Positions 49,486 through 58,196 of a stretch of 64,000 nucleotides of DNA are shown piece after piece. A program made the translations under genes and the position numbers. The stretch's first letter is position 1. Each line of letters begins with the position of its first letter. The DNA is from SIG587 sp045544035 (GTDB lineage: Bacteria > Bacillota > Clostridia > Oscillospirales > Acutalibacteraceae). The stretch is taken from the NCBI GenBank assembly GCA_045544035.1, contig JAZPYE010000021.1, positions 1 through 64,000 of the forward strand. The letters run 5' to 3'. Under the pieces are notes generated by a model. It had not been told where the DNA came from. It was given only the letters and a program-made list of their open reading frames with translations, and ran no database searches.

Positions 49486-50547
49486 ATGCAGAAAAAGCCT
49501 TTTAGTCTTCACGTTAATGTAGATTCGTTTTTACCTGCAAGCAGTGAAGAAAAAGAGTATATGATAAAAATGCGTCCTTCAACAACCTTCTTCAAAGATG
49601 GTGTTAGACGCTTACTTAAAAACAAAGTTGCTACAGTTAGCTTCTTTCTAATTGTGATTATTACACTTTCGTGTATTTTCATTCCTATGTTCTGGCCTTA
49701 TGAGTATGATGACCAGCTTGGCGTAAAACTTGGTCAGCCTGTTGATGATAGTTATGCAAACCTGCAACCCTTTGAGTATGGTGCAACAGAACTTGAGAAG
49801 ATTGAGGCAGGGGAGAAGGTGTTCCCCCATATCTTTGGAACCGACTCACACGGTCGTGACTATTTCATTCGTATTGTTTACGGAACTCGTATTTCCCTCC
49901 TTGTTGGTTTCTTTGCAAGTATAATCGTTTTGCTTATTGGTATGACTGTTGGCTCAATTGCGGGTTATTGCGGCGGTAAGGTTGATATTATAATAATGAG
50001 AATTGTTGATATCATTTATTCCTTGCCTGATATGCTTATGGTTATTTTGCTTGCTGCAGCGCTTAATCAGTCAGGACTTAACGAGCTTATTGAGGGTACT
50101 GTTCTCGAGAAAATCGGTGCAAACATTATCAGTTTGTTTATCGTTTTTGCGCTTCTTTACTGGGTTTCAATGTCCCGCCTTATTCGTGGACAAATTTTAT
50201 CCCTTCGTGAGCAGGAATATGTTCTTGCAGCACGCGCAAGCGGTGCAAAAGGCGGCAGAATTATTAAAAAGCACTTAATGCCTAACTGTATTGGTGTTGT
50301 TATTGTTTCAACTGCACTTCAAATTCCCAGTGCAATTTTCACCGAAAGTTATCTCTCTTTCCTTGGCCTTGGTGTTAACGCTCCTATGCCTTCACTTGGT
50401 TCTTTGGCATCTGATGCTTTAAACGGTATTCATTCTTATCCTTATCGTTTAATTATTCCTGCAATTGTTATTTCACTTATCGTTTTATCACTTAACCTTT
50501 TCGGTGACGGTCTTCGTGATGCGTTTGACCCGAAACTCAATAGCTAA
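49486..50547 (+). CDS. oppC: Oligopeptide ABC transporter permease OppC
   Basis: Second membrane subunit, about 353 residues. The ATG at 49486 follows TTAGGAG; an upstream in-frame TTG is not used. The protein has the OppC N-terminal domain (a helix at about 47-70), an insert before HIFGTDSHGRDYFIRIVYG, and the coupling motif EQEYVLAARASGAKGGRIIKKHLMPNCIGVV. It is followed by oppD after 18 bases. Confidence 0.93.
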   Translation: MQKKPFSLHVNVDSFLPASSEEKEYMIKMRPSTTFFKDGVRRLLKNKVATVSFFLIVIITLSCIFIPMFWPYEYDDQLGVKLGQPVDDSYANLQPFEYGATELEKIEAGEKVFPHIFGTDSHGRDYFIRIVYGTRISLLVGFFASIIVLLIGMTVGSIAGYCGGKVDIIIMRIVDIIYSLPDMLMVILLAAALNQSGLNELIEGTVLEKIGANIISLFIVFALLYWVSMSRLIRGQILSLREQEYVLAARASGAKGGRIIKKHLMPNCIGVVIVSTALQIPSAIFTESYLSFLGLGVNAPMPSLGSLASDALNGIHSYPYRLIIPAIVISLIVLSLNLFGDGLRDAFDPKLNS

Positions 50548-50565
50548 AGGAGGACACTAAATTTC

Positions 50566-51591
50566 ATGGCATTACTTGAAGTAAATAATCTCCACACCTC
50601 CTTTACTATCGATGCAGGCGAAGTTTTGGCGGTAAACGGAATTTCATATTTCCTTGAAAAAGGCAAGGTTCTCGGCATTGTTGGTGAGTCGGGCTCGGGT
50701 AAATCGGTTTCGGCTTACTCAATTATGCAGATTCTTGCCGCCAACGGTAGAATTACCGACGGTTCAATTAAATATAACGGTCAGGAACTGGTTGGTGCCG
50801 GCGAATCAGTTATGAAAACCATTCGCGGCAACAAGATTTCAATAATTTTCCAGGACCCCATGACCTCACTTAACCCTACTTATACAATCGGTCATCAGCT
50901 AATGGAAGCAATTTTGCTTCACACAAACCGCAACAAAAAACAGGCTTATGAGCGCGCTGTTGAAATGCTTCGCCTTGTTAATGTTAACGAGCCCGAAAAG
51001 CGTATGAAACAGTATCCTCACGAGTTTTCGGGTGGTATGCGCCAGCGTGTTGTTATTGCAATGGCCCTTGCCTGCGAGCCTGATATTCTTATTGCTGATG
51101 AGCCCACAACTGCTCTTGATGTTACAATTCAGGCCCAAATTCTTGAGCTTATGAAATCTCTGCAAAAAGAACTTGGCATGGCAATTATTATGATTACCCA
51201 TGACCTTGGCGTTGTAGCCCAGCTTTGTGATGAGGTTGTTGTTATGTATGCAGGTTCAATTTGTGAGCAGGGAACAGTTGAAGAAATTTTCTACAATCCT
51301 AAACACGAATATACAAAAGGTCTTTTGCGCTCAATTCCTACAGCCGATAACAACGGTCAAAAGCTTGAGCCCATTACAGGTACTCCTATTGACCTTTTAA
51401 ATATGCCCAAGGGCTGTCCTTTTGCACCCCGTTGCGAAAAAGCAATGAAAATTTGCATCAGAGAGGCTGCACAGCCTATGGACATTAACGAAAACCATCG
51501 AGCAGCCTGCTGGATGAACGTTAAGGAAGCAGTTGAAAAGGGCGAAATTGTGCTTGAAAACACCGAAGAGGAGGAAAATGGCAATGAGTGA
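50566..51591 (+). CDS. oppD: Oligopeptide ABC transporter ATPase OppD
   Basis: First ATPase of the importer, 341 residues. Walker A GESGSGKSVS, Q-loop FQDPMTSLNP, signature FSGGMRQRVVIAMAL, Walker B ILIADEPTTALD and the H-loop ITHD are all seen. The C-terminal oligopeptide domain ends with CPFAPRCEKAMKIC, a cysteine cluster typical of the OppD/DppD family. SD AAGGAGGA. Overlaps oppF by eight bases. Confidence 0.94.
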   Translation: MALLEVNNLHTSFTIDAGEVLAVNGISYFLEKGKVLGIVGESGSGKSVSAYSIMQILAANGRITDGSIKYNGQELVGAGESVMKTIRGNKISIIFQDPMTSLNPTYTIGHQLMEAILLHTNRNKKQAYERAVEMLRLVNVNEPEKRMKQYPHEFSGGMRQRVVIAMALACEPDILIADEPTTALDVTIQAQILELMKSLQKELGMAIIMITHDLGVVAQLCDEVVVMYAGSICEQGTVEEIFYNPKHEYTKGLLRSIPTADNNGQKLEPITGTPIDLLNMPKGCPFAPRCEKAMKICIREAAQPMDINENHRAACWMNVKEAVEKGEIVLENTEEEENGNE

Positions 51592-52582
51592 ACAAAACAA
51601 AACTCCTCTTGTTGAAGTCAAAAATCTTAAACAGTATTTTGATATTAATGTAGGTCTTTTTAAAACAAAACCCTTAAAGGCTGTTGATGATGTTTCTTTC
51701 TCAATTAACCGCTGCGAAACTTTGGGTCTTGTTGGTGAATCGGGTTGTGGTAAAACGACCGTTGGCCGCACAATTCTTAATCTTTACAAGCCCACAGCAG
51801 GTGAAATTTGGTATGATGGAAAGCTCATTAAAACCAAGCAGGATTTAAACGAATTCCGCAAAAAGGCCACAATGGTTTTCCAGGACCCATATTCATCATT
51901 AAACCCCAGAATGACCGTTGCTGATATTATCGGCGAACCTTTGGATATTCATAATGTTTATGATAAATCCAAGCAGGGAAGAGCCGAGCGCCAGGAAAGA
52001 ATTCTCCAGCTCATGGATTATGTTGGTCTTAACAGTGAGCACGCTGCTCGTTATGCCCATGAATTTTCAGGCGGTCAAAGGCAGAGAATCGGAATTGCCC
52101 GTGCTCTTGCTTTGAATCCTGAGTTCATTGTTTGTGATGAGCCTGTTTCTGCGCTTGATGTTTCAATTCAGGCACAGGTTATAAATATGTTCCAAGAGCT
52201 TCAGGAAGAGCTTGGGCTCACATATTTATTTATTGCACACGACCTGCTTGTTGTTCGCCACATTAGTGACCGCATTGCAGTTATGTATTTAGGAAAGATT
52301 GTTGAACTAGCCGATGCCGATGAAATTTATGAACATCCGCTTCATCCTTATTCAAAGGCGCTTATGTCTGCAGTTCCCGTGCCCGACCCTAAAATTGCAA
52401 AGGCAAATGAGAGAATCACCCTTGCCGGCGATATTCCAAGTCCTTTAAATGCACCTTCGGGTTGTCCTTTCCGTACACGTTGCCCCTATGCAACCGAAAG
52501 ATGCGCACTTGAAATGCCTGAATTTAAGGAAGTTTCAAAGGGCCACTTTGTTGCCTGCCACAATATGGCAGAAATTAACTAA
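51584..52582 (+). CDS. oppF: Oligopeptide ABC transporter ATPase OppF
   Basis: Second ATPase. The ATG at 51584 (MSEQNKTPLVEVKNL) has AGGAGG nine bases upstream and overlaps the oppD stop; an ATG six bases earlier is possible. Walker A GESGCGKTT, FQDPYSSLNPRM, signature FSGGQRQRIGIARAL, Walker B IVCDEPVSALD and the C-terminal CPFRTRCPYATERC cysteine cluster are present. Length about 332. Confidence 0.94.
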   Translation: MSEQNKTPLVEVKNLKQYFDINVGLFKTKPLKAVDDVSFSINRCETLGLVGESGCGKTTVGRTILNLYKPTAGEIWYDGKLIKTKQDLNEFRKKATMVFQDPYSSLNPRMTVADIIGEPLDIHNVYDKSKQGRAERQERILQLMDYVGLNSEHAARYAHEFSGGQRQRIGIARALALNPEFIVCDEPVSALDVSIQAQVINMFQELQEELGLTYLFIAHDLLVVRHISDRIAVMYLGKIVELADADEIYEHPLHPYSKALMSAVPVPDPKIAKANERITLAGDIPSPLNAPSGCPFRTRCPYATERCALEMPEFKEVSKGHFVACHNMAEIN

Positions 52583-52594
52583 TTTTGGTTTTAA

Positions 52595-52634
52595 TTGTTG
52601 TAAATGTTGTGAGTGCCAACGTTGTTTACAACAA
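52595..52634 (+). promoter_or_regulatory. Intercistronic stem-loop before the binding-protein gene
   Basis: TTGTTGTAAA (52595-52604) and TTTACAACAA (52625-52634) are perfect inverted repeats, with an inner GTTG/CAAC pair. There is no T-run, so it is more likely an mRNA-stabilising or processing element than a terminator. Confidence 0.6.
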
Positions 52635-52670
52635 ATTTAAACATAAATTTCTTTTGAGAGGAATGATTTT

Positions 52671-54497
52671 ATGAAAAGAATTCTCGCATTAGTTTTAGCT
52701 ATCGTTATGTTGTTTGGTTTAACAGCTTGCGGCGGTTCTAAAAAATCCGACGTTCCTACCCTTGATTACCTTTACAACACAAGTGATAGCCACAAGGCTA
52801 TTGGTGAATACCTCCAGTCTGCTCTTGCACAGGTAGGTATCACAATGACCCTTAAAAACCAAGAATGGAACACATTCTTAAACACCCGTAAAAACGGCGA
52901 CTATTTCGTAGCTCGTAATGGTTGGCTTGCTGACTACAACGACCCGATCTGCTTCCTTGATATGTGGACTTCAAACTCCGGTAACAACGACGTTCAGTTC
53001 GGTAAAGGCGCTCATAAAGACCTTAAAATGTACAGCGTTGACCTTACCAAATTCGGCGGCGAAAAGATTGAAAATAGCACTTGGGCTGAGACCTATGATG
53101 TTCTTATCTCCAAGATTAAGGCTACTACCGATGCTGCTGCTCGTTACGAAATGATGCACATGGCAGAAGATATGCTTATGGCTACCGGTTGTATTGTTCC
53201 CCTTTACTACTACACCGACCTTTATATGATTGATGATTCTGTAGAGGGCTTCTATTCCAACCCCCTTGGCTACAAGTATATGATGTACACCAAGGTTAAC
53301 GGCAAAACCGATAATTTAAACGTTTGCCTTGCTTCCGAGCCTGACACTCTTGACCCCGCTCTTAACTCTGCAGTTGACGGTGCAACCATGATTACTCACC
53401 TCTTCTCCGGCCTTGCAAAATGGGCTGAAGTTGATGGCAAGCTCACCATCGTTGCTGATGCTGCTAAAGAGCTCGTTAAGGGCGTTACAAACGCTGATGG
53501 CACCGTTACCTACACCTACACTCTCCGCGATGGCCTTAAGTGGTCCAATGGCGACGAGTTAAAGGCTTCTGATTTCGTTAACGCTTGGAACCGCGCAGCT
53601 TCTCCTACTCTCGGTGCTGACTACGGCTACATGTTTGAAGTAGTTGATGGTTATGCTAAAATGTGGGAAACTCGCGATACCGGCGAAAAGGATGAAAACG
53701 GTGAAGCAATCCTTGAATTTGTAAATCCTGATGCAAAGCTTAACGCTGTTGCTGATGATGATAAGAAAACCATTACTATTACCATTAGCAATGCCGTTTC
53801 TTACTGGGATGAGCTCCTTGCTTTCCCCACCTATTTCCCTGTACATTCTTCTGCATACAATAACGAGAAATGGGCTACCGAGCCCAACACCTACATCTGC
53901 AACGGTGCATATGTAATTGATTCTTGGACCCACGACAGCGTTATCACCTTAAAGAAGAATGACAAGTACATCGATAATGCTTCCATCACAATGGAAAAAA
54001 TCAACTGCTACCTTTCTGATGATGCAAACAACATGCTTGCTAACTTCAAGAAGGGCGACTGGCTCTTAATCGATGATGTTCCTACAAATGAAATTGCAAC
54101 TCTTAAGAAAGATTATCCCAACGAATTTGTAATTGCCGGTCAAATCGGTACTTACTATGTTTGCTGGAACGTAAACGCTGATTTACTTCCCGGTTCAAGC
54201 CTTACCGGCGTTGAAAAGGAAAAGGCACAGCAAGAAATCCGTAACGCTATCGGCCTGCTCTACGACCGTAACTACATCGTAGAAAAGGTTGCTCAAGGCG
54301 GTCAGCTTCCTGCTTCTTCCTTCGTTGCTATGGGTATGACCGATGCTGACGGTAATGAGTTCTACAAGAACGCTAACAAGGCAGCAGGCAACTCCTTCGT
54401 TGGTTACTTCGACACCTCTGCTTCTGCATACTCTGCAAACGTAGAGAAGGCTGTTGAAGTTCTCAAGAAATACTACGATATTAAAGTTGCTGACTAA
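52671..54497 (+). CDS. oppA: Oligopeptide-binding lipoprotein OppA, circularly permuted
   Basis: Extracellular peptide receptor of the Opp importer, 608 residues. Residues 1-20 are a lipoprotein signal peptide (LFGLTAC, Cys20). Residues about 28-208 correspond to what is normally the C-terminal part of OppA (DYLYNTSDSHK, LKNQEWNTFLNTRKNGDY, NGWLADYNDPICFL, IVPLYYYTDLYM). Residues about 215-608 are what is normally N-terminal (LNVCLASEPDTLDPALNS, YTLRDGLKWSNGDELKASDF, NGAYVIDSW, DRNYIVEKV) and end at KKYYDIKVAD. Each block is complete once and the order is swapped. Summed length (about 573 mature) equals a normal family member. Codons favour C-ending forms more than neighbours, suggesting high expression. 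Confidence 0.9.
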   Translation: MKRILALVLAIVMLFGLTACGGSKKSDVPTLDYLYNTSDSHKAIGEYLQSALAQVGITMTLKNQEWNTFLNTRKNGDYFVARNGWLADYNDPICFLDMWTSNSGNNDVQFGKGAHKDLKMYSVDLTKFGGEKIENSTWAETYDVLISKIKATTDAAARYEMMHMAEDMLMATGCIVPLYYYTDLYMIDDSVEGFYSNPLGYKYMMYTKVNGKTDNLNVCLASEPDTLDPALNSAVDGATMITHLFSGLAKWAEVDGKLTIVADAAKELVKGVTNADGTVTYTYTLRDGLKWSNGDELKASDFVNAWNRAASPTLGADYGYMFEVVDGYAKMWETRDTGEKDENGEAILEFVNPDAKLNAVADDDKKTITITISNAVSYWDELLAFPTYFPVHSSAYNNEKWATEPNTYICNGAYVIDSWTHDSVITLKKNDKYIDNASITMEKINCYLSDDANNMLANFKKGDWLLIDDVPTNEIATLKKDYPNEFVIAGQIGTYYVCWNVNADLLPGSSLTGVEKEKAQQEIRNAIGLLYDRNYIVEKVAQGGQLPASSFVAMGMTDADGNEFYKNANKAAGNSFVGYFDTSASAYSANVEKAVEVLKKYYDIKVAD

Positions 54498-54566
54498 TTC
54501 AATTAGTTAAACTTATTTCGTAAAAATTTTAAAAGTCTTATGAATAGCACTCAATAAGGCTATAAT

Positions 54567-54610
54567 GAGCCCGAAATCTGAGCAATAGTTCAGGTTTTGG
54601 GCTCTTTTTT
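54567..54610 (+). terminator. Terminator of the opp operon
   Basis: GAGCCCGAAATCTGA (54567-54581) with TCAGGTTTTGGGCTC (54590-54604), two G-T pairs, then six T. Confidence 0.88.
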
Positions 54611-54611
54611 C

Positions 54612-54639
54612 TTGATAAATAATTCTGATGTGTTAAAAT
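54612..54639 (+). promoter_or_regulatory. Promoter of pepT
   Basis: TTGATA (54612-54617), 16-base spacer, TAAAAT (54634-54639). Confidence 0.5.
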
Positions 54640-54670
54640 AAAACTATAACACTTGAAAGAAGGCAGTAAA

Positions 54671-55876
54671 ATGACCGATGTTGTAAAGCGTTTTTTAAAA
54701 TATGTTTCTTTTGACACTCGCTCTGATGAAAACAGCGAAACTGTGCCATCAAGCGAGAAGCAAAGAAAACTTGGGGAATATTTAGTTAGTGAACTAACCG
54801 AATTGGGTCTACAAAACGCTCATATTGACGATAAAGGTTATGTTTATGCCTTTTTACCTGCTACAAAGGGCATAAATGCTCAAAATATCGGTTTTATCGC
54901 TCACATGGACACTTCGCCCGATGCAAGCGGAAAAGATGTTAAACCGCAAATTATAAGCTATTCCGGCGGTGATATTACTTTAAGCGAAAATGCGAGTATA
55001 AAAGAAAAGGAATTTGAAAATCTCAAAAAATACATTGGGCAGGACTTAATTATAACAGATGGAACAACGCTGCTTGGTGCCGATGATAAGGCTGGCATTG
55101 CTGAAATAATTTCTGCCTGCGAATTTCTTATTAAAAATCCCCAAATTCCACACGGCAGAATTTCGGTTTGTTTTACTCCTGATGAAGAAATTGGCCGCGG
55201 TGCCGATTATTTTGATGTGCAAAAATTCGGCGCAAAATGGGCATATACCGTTGATGGTGGTGAGCTAGGCGAAATTGAATATGAAAATTTTAATGCCGCA
55301 AATGCTAGAGTGACTGTAAATGGCGTTAACATACATCCGGGTTCTGCCAAAAATAAAATGAAGAATGCTATTTTGCTGGCAAATGAATTTGTGAATTTGT
55401 TGCCGCCTGCCGAAACACCAGCTCACACCGAGGGATACGAGGGTTTTTACCACGTTTGTGATTTTGTAGGCAACGAAACTCAGACTGAGGTAACCCTTAT
55501 AATTCGTGACCACAATAGAGATAAATTTGAGGCAAAGAAAGAGTTTTTAAAAGACTCAATTCATTTCTTAAATTTAAAGCACGGTGAAAAAACATTTTCT
55601 TTGCTTATGAAGGATAGTTATTATAATATGAAAGAAAAAATCCTTCCCTATATGCACATTGTGGAGGATGCAAAAAATGCAATGAGTAGGGTAGGGGTAA
55701 CACCAAAAATTGTAGCTATTCGTGGTGGTACCGATGGCGCCAGACTTTCCTTTATGGGCCTTCCTTGTCCTAACCTTTCAACGGGCGGCGAAAACTTTCA
55801 CAGCGTTCACGAATTCATTTCGGTTCAGTCAATGGAAAAAATGGTTGAGGTTATTGTTGAGCTAATGAAAAAATAA
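54671..55876 (+). CDS. pepT: Peptidase T (tripeptide aminopeptidase)
   Basis: Zinc aminopeptidase that removes the N-terminal residue of tripeptides, cytoplasmic. ATG 54671 follows GAAGG; an in-frame TTG upstream is not used. Metal motifs are GFIAHMDTSPDASG, LLGADDKAGIAEI, FTPDEEIGRGAD and, near the end, IRGGTDGARLSFMGLPCPNLSTGG, all PepT-specific. About 401 residues, normal. It is placed next to the opp operon, so it can process imported peptides. Confidence 0.94.
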   Translation: MTDVVKRFLKYVSFDTRSDENSETVPSSEKQRKLGEYLVSELTELGLQNAHIDDKGYVYAFLPATKGINAQNIGFIAHMDTSPDASGKDVKPQIISYSGGDITLSENASIKEKEFENLKKYIGQDLIITDGTTLLGADDKAGIAEIISACEFLIKNPQIPHGRISVCFTPDEEIGRGADYFDVQKFGAKWAYTVDGGELGEIEYENFNAANARVTVNGVNIHPGSAKNKMKNAILLANEFVNLLPPAETPAHTEGYEGFYHVCDFVGNETQTEVTLIIRDHNRDKFEAKKEFLKDSIHFLNLKHGEKTFSLLMKDSYYNMKEKILPYMHIVEDAKNAMSRVGVTPKIVAIRGGTDGARLSFMGLPCPNLSTGGENFHSVHEFISVQSMEKMVEVIVELMKK

Positions 55877-55903
55877 AAAAGCACTCGAAAGAGTGCTTTT
55901 TTA
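55875..55903. terminator. Bidirectional terminator after pepT
   Basis: AAAAAGCACTC, GAAA, GAGTGCTTTTT; converging genes share it, and the last bases include the stop of the lipoprotein gene. Confidence 0.88.
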
Positions 55904-56236
55904 TGGTTTACAGGTTTTACAGGGTTCATAACCATCACTGATAAGAAGCTCACGGTTATAAGATTTATGAAGGTTTTCATCTTTAATACTTTTTGCCCAA
56001 CGGCAGGAGGAAAGGTGAAATTTTTTGGTGTTTTTGTTGGCAAAATACTGAATGTTAAACTTGCTTTCCGAATTTGCAACGCCGCTGCTCAGATAACCAT
56101 TGACCGCCATCGCTGTCTCGGCATCGGGCAAAATTACACTTACAGTGCTTTGGCTGCTTGTATTGTTGGTTTGTGACCCGCAACCACAAAGAACTGCGGC
56201 AATTAGAACTGTTAAAATTAAAAGCTTACGCACCAA
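55901..56236 (-). CDS. Lipoprotein with a cysteine-rich HxxxC...CxxC domain
   Basis: A 111-residue protein: signal peptide with lipobox LCGC (Cys18), a serine/threonine-rich spacer, then a C-terminal 45-residue domain with KKFHLSSCRW...SYNRELLISDGYEPCKTCKP. This pattern (His and Cys, then GYxPCxxC) is known from domains attached to Ada and to surface thermonucleases and probably binds zinc. Here it is alone, with no nuclease. Role unknown; it sits on the cell surface. The ATG is 116 bases from the divergent uvrC. Confidence 0.75.
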   Translation of the reverse strand: MVRKLLILTVLIAAVLCGCGSQTNNTSSQSTVSVILPDAETAMAVNGYLSSGVANSESKFNIQYFANKNTKKFHLSSCRWAKSIKDENLHKSYNRELLISDGYEPCKTCKP

Positions 56237-56352
56237 AACACCACCTATAAAATTTATAATTAAATTCTATAACTTTTCCATGGAAAAATCAACCCTTGAA
56301 AAAGACATAATAAAAATGTAAAATATAATAAAAAACATAGGAGGTAAAAAGC

Positions 56353-58170
56353 ATGAATGAAAAAGCAAGAATTCTAAAAGATAAAGCTAACACTCTGCCC
56401 ACAACCCCCGGTGTTTATATAATGAAAAACAAGAAAAATGAAATTATTTACATTGGTAAGGCAAAGTCCTTAAAAAATCGCGTTACACAGTATTTTGGAA
56501 GTGATTTGAACCACACCGAAAAGGTGCGAAAAATGGTTTTAAATGTTGAGGATTTTGATTTTATTCTTTGTGACAGTGAATTTGAAGCATTTTTATTGGA
56601 AAATTCCTTAATTAAACAAAACCAGCCTAAGTATAATATACTTTTAAAAGATGATAAGGGTTACCATTATATTAAAATTACCGATGAAAAATGGAAAAAG
56701 ATTCTCGCTGTAAAACAGATTACCGATGATGGTGAATATATTGGTCCCTACAATTCGGGAAGTATTGTTCGCGAGACTGTTGAGGCGGCTCAAAAGATTT
56801 ATAAGCTGCCTACCTGCAACCGTTCCTTTGACAAGTTTTCAAAGCCTTGTTTAAATTATCACATTGGGCTTTGCGATGCGCCCTGCAAAGGTAACATTAG
56901 CCTTGAGAATTATCTTGAAAACTTAAATCAAGCCATTGGTTTCATTAAAAAAGGATGCACCTTTGATGATGAAATTAAAGCAATGCGAAAGAGAATGAAT
57001 GAGGCGGCAGAAAATCTTGATTTTGAATATGCTGTAAAGCTTCGTGACAGAATTGCGGCAATTGAAAAGGTTGGTCAGCGACAAAAGGTTATTACTTCGA
57101 CCTACTTAAATCAGGATATTATCGCCTCAGCCGCAGCTGATGGTAAAATTTGTATTCAGGTTTTGCGGTTTAAAAACGGTCATATTTTTGATGAGGAGCA
57201 TTTTATTTTTGATTATGACGGTGCGGATAAAAGTGGACTATACTACGAGTTTATTCGCCAGTTTTATAATACAAACCGTGATTTAACTCCAAGAATCGTG
57301 GTTGATTTTGAGGTTGCCGATTTTGAAATATTAGAACGCTGGCTGGGTGAAAAGTGCGGTAAAAAGGTTTCAATTGTTAAACCAAAAATTGGCGAACAAC
57401 TAAAGCTTGTCGGAATGTGTCAAACAAACGCCGCACAGAATCTTTCAAATTTAATCGAAAGAGACGGTCGTGAAACCTCAGCGCTGAGCGAACTTGGCGA
57501 ACTGCTTTCGATTCCTGCGCCAAAACACATTGAGGCTTATGATATTTCTAACTTTTCAGGCAGTAATAATGTTGCCGCAATGGTTGTTTTTGTAAACGGC
57601 AGACCGAAAAAGGATTTATATCGAAGGTTTAAAATTAAATCTTTTCTAGGTCAAGATGATTACCGTTCAATGGCCGAGGTTATTGATAGGCGTCTTAATG
57701 AGTTCGAAAATGGCTCTGACAGCGCTTTTAAAACCCTGCCCGACCTCATTTTGCTTGATGGTGCTGAAGGTCAAATTAACGCAGTTTTGCCAATTTTAAA
57801 GGCACATAACATAAATGTTCCGATTTTTGGTATGGTTAAAGACAGCAAACACCGCACACGCGCCATTGCGGCAACGGGCGGTGATATTGCCATTAAATCT
57901 ACACGAAAGGTTTATACCCTTATTACAGCCATTCAGGATGAGGTTCACCGTTTTGCCATTTCCTACAACCGAAACGCAATGAAGAAAGCGATGCTTAGCA
58001 GCGAGCTTCTCGGAATTGAGGGCGTAGGGAAGGGGAGAGTAAAGCTTTTATTATCTCATTTTAAATCAATGAAAAAAATCAGAGAAGCAACCATTGATGA
58101 GCTTTGTGCTGTTTCTAGAATTAACACGGATACCGCAAAAAATATTTATGATTTTTACCATAAAAAATAA
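56353..58170 (+). CDS. uvrC: Excinuclease ABC subunit C
   Basis: Makes both incisions around bulky DNA lesions with UvrAB. The 605-residue protein has the GIY-YIG nuclease at the N-terminus (PGVYIMKNKKNEIIYIGKAKSLKNRV), the UVR motif (MNEAAENLDFEYAVKLRDRIAAIEKV) near 215-240, the RNase H-like domain with IEAYDISNFSG and LILLDGAEGQ, and C-terminal helix-hairpin-helix (IEGVGKGRVKLLLSHFKSM). SD AGGAGG. Normal length. Confidence 0.95.
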   Translation: MNEKARILKDKANTLPTTPGVYIMKNKKNEIIYIGKAKSLKNRVTQYFGSDLNHTEKVRKMVLNVEDFDFILCDSEFEAFLLENSLIKQNQPKYNILLKDDKGYHYIKITDEKWKKILAVKQITDDGEYIGPYNSGSIVRETVEAAQKIYKLPTCNRSFDKFSKPCLNYHIGLCDAPCKGNISLENYLENLNQAIGFIKKGCTFDDEIKAMRKRMNEAAENLDFEYAVKLRDRIAAIEKVGQRQKVITSTYLNQDIIASAAADGKICIQVLRFKNGHIFDEEHFIFDYDGADKSGLYYEFIRQFYNTNRDLTPRIVVDFEVADFEILERWLGEKCGKKVSIVKPKIGEQLKLVGMCQTNAAQNLSNLIERDGRETSALSELGELLSIPAPKHIEAYDISNFSGSNNVAAMVVFVNGRPKKDLYRRFKIKSFLGQDDYRSMAEVIDRRLNEFENGSDSAFKTLPDLILLDGAEGQINAVLPILKAHNINVPIFGMVKDSKHRTRAIAATGGDIAIKSTRKVYTLITAIQDEVHRFAISYNRNAMKKAMLSSELLGIEGVGKGRVKLLLSHFKSMKKIREATIDELCAVSRINTDTAKNIYDFYHKK

Positions 58171-58196
58171 GGAGGAAAATTCCTCCTTATTTTTTA
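58164..58196. terminator. Bidirectional terminator after uvrC
   Basis: AAATAAGGAGGAA and TTCCTCCTTATTT around AA, with A- and T-runs on the two sides. Confidence 0.85.

Noticed and set aside
52671..54497. OppA gene as a fusion of two separate partial genes or a pseudogene
   Set aside because: There is one uninterrupted frame, each region of the family occurs once, the length is normal and the codon use is uniform, which fits a permutation better than a chance fusion or decay.
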